Part shown: piece by piece, positions 24,916 to 26,146 of the stretch
Layout: each line of letters opens with the position of its first letter
How positions within the stretch are numbered: position 1 is the stretch's first letter
NCBI GenBank assembly: GCA_044338255.1
Contig: JBIILZ010000054.1
Location: 1 to 26,146 of the forward strand
Origin: CAIUVD01 sp044338255
Lineage (GTDB): Bacteria > Planctomycetota > UBA11346
Direction of reading: 5' to 3'
DNA: 26,146 nt
Program-made: the position numbers and the translations under genes
The notes under the pieces: model-generated
The model's input: the letters and a program-made list of their open reading frames with translations, nothing else
What the model was told of the DNA's origin: nothing
Databases searched by the model: none

Positions 24916-26034
24916 GTGATCTACGCCGATTATTGCGCAACGACCCCCTGCCTACCAGCGGCGGCGGCGGCGGTGTCGGCGGCCTTGACGGCCCATCTCG
25001 GCAATCCCAGCGCCCGACACCATGGCCCCGGCCGGGCCGCCCAGGGGCTGGTCGACGAGGCCCGGGCGGCGGTTGCCGATCTGCTGCAGGTGGCGGCCCC
25101 CGAGATCATCTTCACCAGCGGCGCGACCGAAGCCTGCAACCTCGCGGTCCTGGGCGTGATGACCGCGCTGCTGGCGACCCGTCCGCGCATCTGCGCCCTG
25201 GCCGTCGAGCATCCGGCGGTGCTCGCCCCGCTGGCTCATCTCCGTGAGCTCGGCGCCGAGGTAGTCCTGCTGCCGGTTCACGCCGATGGCACCATCGATC
25301 TGACGGCCGCCGCCGCCGCCATCGACGAACGTACCGCCCTAGTGTGCGCGATGCTGGTGAACAACGAGACCGGCGTGCTCCACGAGGTCGCCGCCCTCGC
25401 CGCCCTCGCCCACGCCCAGGGGGCGCTGGTGCTCTGTGATGCGACCCAGGCTCCCGCGCGCCTGCCGCTTGATGTGCCGGCCCTGGGCGCCGACCTGGTG
25501 GCGATCTCGGCGCATAAGCTCTATGGTCCGCCGGGGGTCGGCGCCCTGTGGCAACGGCGCGGCCTGGCCTTGGCGCCGACGTTCTTCGGCGGCGGCCAGG
25601 AGCGCGGCCTGCGCCCCGGATCGCTGAATGTCCCGGGCATTGCCGGCTTCGGGGTAGCGGCGGCGATCGCCCGCCAGCGCGCGCCGCAACGCCAAGGACA
25701 GCTGCAGCGCCAGACCTCGCGGCTGGAGGAGAACCTCCGGCAGGCCCTGCCCGGCCTGATCATCCACGGTCGGCAGCGGGCGCCGGGCATCTCCTCGCTG
25801 ACCCTCCCCGGGCTGCGCGGGAGCTGGTTGGCGCAACTGTCGACGGTCGCCGCCAGCGCCGGCAGCGCCTGCAGCAGCGGCACCGGCGAACCCAGCCATG
25901 TGCTCACCGCCCTCGGCGTCGCCGCCACGGATGCACGGAATTCGCTGCGCATCAGCCTCGGCGAAGCGACCATCGATGAGGAAGTCGAGCAACTTGCCGC
26001 CGCCCTCATCCGCGGGGCGCAACGTCTGCGCTAG
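24916..26034 (+). CDS. Cysteine desulfurase (IscS/NifS type)
   Basis: A 372-aa PLP enzyme that takes sulfur from cysteine for Fe-S clusters or thio-cofactors. The motifs run in order: YADYCATTP at the start, TSGATEACNLAV, VEHPAV (His99), NNETG, CDATQ (Asp175), ISAHKLYGPPGVGAL with PLP-binding Lys201, GGGQERGLRPGSLN, and SAGSACSSGTGEPSHVL with the persulfide Cys319. The long Cys loop marks a group I (IscS/NifS) enzyme. The start is GTG 24916, right before the fold, with GGGGGAA about 8 bases upstream; the frame opens earlier (24775) with non-conserved codons. No iscU or Fe-S partner is in the window. The TAG stop (26032-26034) lies inside the CTAG end of a repeat. Confidence 0.95.
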   Translation: MIYADYCATTPCLPAAAAAVSAALTAHLGNPSARHHGPGRAAQGLVDEARAAVADLLQVAAPEIIFTSGATEACNLAVLGVMTALLATRPRICALAVEHPAVLAPLAHLRELGAEVVLLPVHADGTIDLTAAAAAIDERTALVCAMLVNNETGVLHEVAALAALAHAQGALVLCDATQAPARLPLDVPALGADLVAISAHKLYGPPGVGALWQRRGLALAPTFFGGGQERGLRPGSLNVPGIAGFGVAAAIARQRAPQRQGQLQRQTSRLEENLRQALPGLIIHGRQRAPGISSLTLPGLRGSWLAQLSTVAASAGSACSSGTGEPSHVLTALGVAATDARNSLRISLGEATIDEEVEQLAAALIRGAQRLR

Positions 26035-26072
26035 GAGTCTGTCGAGAATAGATTCGGTCGGCTCGATTCTGG
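26031..26072. repeat. One arm of a second MITE-like copy (3' exon of group II intron)
   Basis: CTAGGAGTCTGTCG (26031-26044) is identical to the end of the 168-bp element, and the next 19 bases align without gaps to its right arm read inverted, ending in GGTCGGCT in both (about 26 of 33 positions shared, differences mostly transitions). The copy is cut at 26072 by the 3' end of a group II intron; the remainder should lie beyond the intron to the right. It begins at the stop codon of the cysteine desulfurase gene. Confidence 0.75.
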
Positions 26073-26146
26073 ATAGGGGTAGGGACGGCCCTTGCGGGCC
26101 GCCCCTCCCTCCGAACCGTACGGGCGGTTTTCCCGCATACGGCTCT
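26073..26146 (-). ncRNA. Group II intron, 3' end (domains V and VI), partial
   Basis: On minus, 26145-26113 is a domain V hairpin: GAGCCGTA pairs with TACGGTTC, the AGC triad lies at the base, and GCGG/CCGC closes a GAAAA loop. It is 33 nt (usual 34). A domain VI hairpin follows at about 26110-26077 (GGGGCGGCCC, loop GCAA, GGGCCGTCCC) with an unpaired A at 26080, the expected branch point, seven bases before the intron end in CCCCTAT (last base 26073). D5, D6, branch A and an AY-type 3' end together make a group II intron clear. The intron-encoded reverse transcriptase, if present, and the 5' splice site lie beyond the window. Confidence 0.88.

Overview
This 26.1-kb window looks like a chromosomal segment of a Gram-negative, high-GC bacterium. 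kdsB (KDO activation for LPS) implies an outer membrane. The DUF58 / BatA-like / double-VWA operon, the pilV-pilW-giant-pilX trio with a PA14 domain and the LemA/M48 pair together fit the PVC superphylum (Planctomycetota-like) best; that assignment is an inference from gene content, not proof. By eye the base composition is patchy: about 400-1925 is clearly AT-rich, the pilin cluster is intermediate, and everything from about 10.4 kb on is strongly GC-rich.

Layout. (1) 1-2387: possible tail of a gene entering from the left, an AT-rich stretch with a 52-codon small ORF, a membrane-anchored HEAT-repeat protein on +, and an intergenic region with a 13-bp stem-loop between convergent genes. (2) 2388-10087, minus strand: three minor-pilin-like genes in one operon (PilV-like, PilW-like, then a 1901-aa PilX/GspK-like protein with an embedded PA14 domain), with a candidate promoter near 10200. 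(3) 10417-11872, plus strand: a D-2-hydroxyacid dehydrogenase and a small conserved protein of unknown function. (4) 11896-18965, minus strand: a tightly coupled four-gene operon (ABC-2-type permease, DUF58 protein, BatA-like protein, double-VWA protein with a glutamine-amidotransferase-like domain) joined by 1-nt stop/start overlaps. The MoxR ATPase and ABC ATPase usually found with such genes are not in the window. (5) 19023-19190: a 168-bp palindromic MITE-like element. (6) 19187-21600, minus strand: kdsB-pyrG with an ATGA overlap; CTP synthase makes the CTP that KdsB uses. (7) 21735-24166, plus strand: lemA plus an M48 metalloprotease with a TerB-like tail. (8) 24189-24776, minus strand: a TPR-like/zincin protein. 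(9) 24916-26034, plus strand: an IscS/NifS-type cysteine desulfurase. (10) 26031-26146: one arm of a second MITE-like copy, interrupted by the 3' end (domains V and VI) of a group II intron on the minus strand that continues past the window.

The most unusual material is the repeat/intron story. Two copies of the same terminal sequence (CTAGGAGTCTGTCG) lie directly at gene ends and supply the TAG stop codon of both pyrG and the cysteine desulfurase gene, and one copy carries a group II intron. The giant PA14-bearing minor pilin is the most interesting protein. No tRNA, rRNA or CRISPR array was seen.
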